Shown one piece after another: positions 4,626 through 6,489 of a stretch of DNA of 6,489 nt (position 1 is its first letter; every line of letters starts with the position of its first letter). The notes under the pieces were generated by a model that did no database searches, was not told the origin of the DNA, and was given only the letters and a program-made list of their open reading frames with translations. Source of the stretch: Ignavibacteria bacterium (GTDB lineage: Bacteria; Bacteroidota; Ignavibacteria; Ignavibacteriales; Melioribacteraceae); NCBI GenBank assembly GCA_027347545.1, contig DAIEQT010000381.1, positions 1 to 6,489 of the forward strand, read 5' to 3'. The position numbers were made by a program, and so were the translations under genes.

Positions 4626-6489
4626 ATGACCAAAAGTGAAGAAATCTATGACCAAGGGGAAAATGCTGTAGAGGGACAATTTGAACAAATGCTTCATAAA
4701 TATTCCAAATTAATTAAACAAAGTAATGCTATGGCAGTAATTACTGATACCGAAGGGATAATAAAATATGTTAATCCAAGATTTACAGAAGTGACAGGGT
4801 ACACAGCCCAAGAAGCTATTGGAAAAAATTCCGGCATATTAAAGACCGGCTACACTACAAATGAAGAGTATAAAAAATTATGGCAAACTATATCGTCTGG
4901 TTGCATTTGGAGTGGTAAATTTTATAACAGAAAGAAAAACGGAGATCTTTATTGGGAAGTGGCATCTATTTCTCCTGTAGTTGATGAAAGAAAACAAATT
5001 ACCCACTACGTTGCAATTAAAACTGACTATACCGAAAAGCAAAGACTAACAGACGAATTGTGCCTTGCTAAGGAAATTATTTCAAATATGGATGAAGGAG
5101 TATATCTTGTTCGAGTTAGCGATGGGGTAATTGTTTATTCAAATCCAAAGTTTGATATAATGTTTGGCTACGAACCTGGTGAAATAATTGGGAAGCATGT
5201 GTCAATAGTTAATGCACCATCTGAAAAAGACTCCGAAGAAAAAGCCAATGAAATCATTGAAGAATTAAAAAAGAATAATGTGTGGAAAGGAAAGATAATA
5301 AACATTAAAAAAGATGGAACCCATTTCCATTGCAGTGCCAGTGTTTCTAGCTTTCATCATGCTGTATTTGGAGATGTATGGATATGTGTACATAGAGATA
5401 TAACTGATCGCAAATTGGCAGAAGATACTTTGAAGAAACTTCAAGAAGACCAAAATATTATACTCGATACTATTCGAGCATGGATTTTCTTTAAGGACAC
5501 AGAGAATAGATTTATACGTGTTAACAAGACTTTCTGTGATGTCATGGGAGCTTCTAAAGAACAATTGGAAGGTAAATCGCTTTTTGACATTTACTCAAAA
5601 GAACAAGCTGATGCATATTGGAAAGATGATAAGGAGGTGATCCTTTCCGGCAAACCAAAATTGAATATTCTTGAGTCTATGAAGTCTTCTAAAGGTGAAC
5701 ATTGGCTGATGACAGATAAAATACCATATCGGGATAGCAACGGAAAAATAGTTGGTATTATTGGTCTTACTTTGGATTTTACTGAACGTAAGAATGCTGA
5801 AGACAAAATTCAAAGTATGAATGAAGAGTTGATAGAGCTAAATTCCACTAAAGACAAATTCTTTTCTATTGTAGCGCACGACCTAAGAAGCCCTTTCCAA
5901 GGTTTACTCGGCTATTCACAAATTTTATCTGATGAATACGATGTTCTAAGTGAAGAAGAAAGAAAATATTTTATCAATAACATGTATGAATTAAGTAAAA
6001 ATACGTTGGGACTTTTAGATAATTTACTAGTTTGGTCTAGGATGCAGACAGGGCGGATATCTTTTACTCCTGATATCTTTAATCTCTATAAAGAATTATT
6101 GACTACAATATCCATACTTGCCCAAACAGCTATGAATAAAAACATTATTGTTGAATCTTTGGTAGACAAAAGAGTATTTGTTAAAGCTGATAAGAACATG
6201 TTGACTACTGTAATACGAAATCTTATAGCGAACGCAATTAAATTTACAAATACCGGCGGTAAAATCGTAATTTCTTCAAAGGTAGTCGGTAAATTTGTTG
6301 AAATTTCCATAACTGATAATGGAATAGGTATCAAAAAGGAAAATCTGCAAAACCTTTTTAAGATAGGAGAAAATGTAAGTACAAAAGGGACGGCAGAGGA
6401 AGAGGGAACAGGGCTTGGCTTAATCCTTTGCAAGGATATGATTAAGATGCACGGAGGGAAAATTTGGGTGGAGAGTGAACTTGGGAAAG
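4626..6489 (+). CDS. Multi-PAS sensor histidine kinase, cytoplasmic, 3' end beyond window
   Basis: The frame is open from ATG 4626 to the right edge, giving 621 residues without a stop. It is the sensor kinase of a two-component system, autophosphorylating on His and passing phosphate to a response regulator not seen here. Three PAS domains lie at about 26-140, 147-262 and 268-392. The first contains D.EGIIKYVNPRF and GYTAQEAIGK, and the first two end in the usual D-T-like exit motif (TDYTEKQ, RDITDRK), as does the third (LDFTERK). A charged helical linker (390-410) leads to HisKA with phospho-acceptor His418 in AHDLRSP. The HATPase domain has the N box with Asn536 (NLIANAIKFT), the G1 box DNGIGI from Asp564, and the G2 box GTGLGL from 594. 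The sequence ends just after GGKIWVESELGK, so only the last strand of this domain, and any fused receiver domain, are missing. No signal peptide or transmembrane segment is visible, so it should sense a cytoplasmic signal. The ligand is unknown. An exact anti-Shine-Dalgarno complement lies inside at 5631-5643. Confidence 0.94.
   Translation, partial: MTKSEEIYDQGENAVEGQFEQMLHKYSKLIKQSNAMAVITDTEGIIKYVNPRFTEVTGYTAQEAIGKNSGILKTGYTTNEEYKKLWQTISSGCIWSGKFYNRKKNGDLYWEVASISPVVDERKQITHYVAIKTDYTEKQRLTDELCLAKEIISNMDEGVYLVRVSDGVIVYSNPKFDIMFGYEPGEIIGKHVSIVNAPSEKDSEEKANEIIEELKKNNVWKGKIINIKKDGTHFHCSASVSSFHHAVFGDVWICVHRDITDRKLAEDTLKKLQEDQNIILDTIRAWIFFKDTENRFIRVNKTFCDVMGASKEQLEGKSLFDIYSKEQADAYWKDDKEVILSGKPKLNILESMKSSKGEHWLMTDKIPYRDSNGKIVGIIGLTLDFTERKNAEDKIQSMNEELIELNSTKDKFFSIVAHDLRSPFQGLLGYSQILSDEYDVLSEEERKYFINNMYELSKNTLGLLDNLLVWSRMQTGRISFTPDIFNLYKELLTTISILAQTAMNKNIIVESLVDKRVFVKADKNMLTTVIRNLIANAIKFTNTGGKIVISSKVVGKFVEISITDNGIGIKKENLQNLFKIGENVSTKGTAEEEGTGLGLILCKDMIKMHGGKIWVESELGK

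Noticed and set aside
4571..4639. A 22-codon ATG frame overlapping the kinase start, as a possible upstream regulatory ORF
   Set aside because: It has no ribosome binding site, its composition is unremarkable, and such short frames are expected by chance.
5265..6433. Minus-strand open frames of 70-115 codons opposite the histidine kinase
   Set aside because: They lie antisense to a well-supported domain-bearing gene, match no family I recognise, and lack convincing ribosome binding sites.

Overview
The window is about 6.5 kb of AT-rich bacterial DNA, with every supported gene on the + strand. The combination of S46-family dipeptidyl-peptidases, a cytoplasmic multi-PAS histidine kinase with the H-box core AHDLRSP, and AT-rich codon use fits the Bacteroidota/Ignavibacteriota side of the FCB group. 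I cannot fix the genus, and this placement is an inference. Shine-Dalgarno-like sites precede several genes but are not uniform.

Region 1 (1-2833) carries two neighbouring S46 serine peptidases. The first is cut by the left window edge, so only its last ~150 codons are visible. The second is complete, with a signal peptide and a full His/Asp/Ser triad. They are about 64% identical over the shared C-terminal part (hand alignment), so they look like a tandem duplication. Each ends in its own hairpin terminator, so they are probably separate transcripts. Both carry Gly at the position that separates DPP7-type from acidic-specific DPP11-type enzymes, which predicts periplasmic or surface dipeptide release with a preference for non-acidic P1 residues.

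Region 2 (2834-3041) is a 208-base gap. It holds a short palindrome, a 23-codon reading frame that may be a gene remnant, a perfect 7-bp hairpin, and a plausible promoter for the next operon.

Region 3 (3042-4530) is a tightly coupled three-gene operon. It encodes a 63-aa four-cysteine DUF1289 protein, a CobO/BtuR-type ATP:corrinoid adenosyltransferase, and a HAD-IIA phosphatase resembling HDHD2/LHPP. The genes overlap by 1 and 4 bases, and the third starts at TTG. The adenosyltransferase makes adenosylcobalamin and should release triphosphate. A Cys4 protein and a phosphatase coupled to it suggest, without proving, a small corrinoid-adenosylation module.

Region 4 (4531-6489) holds a large histidine kinase gene that runs off the right edge. 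It has three PAS domains, a HisKA domain and an almost complete HATPase domain, with no membrane segment. Its coding sequence contains an exact 13-base complement of the canonical 16S rRNA 3' tail. I see no transposon, CRISPR array, tRNA or rRNA in the window.
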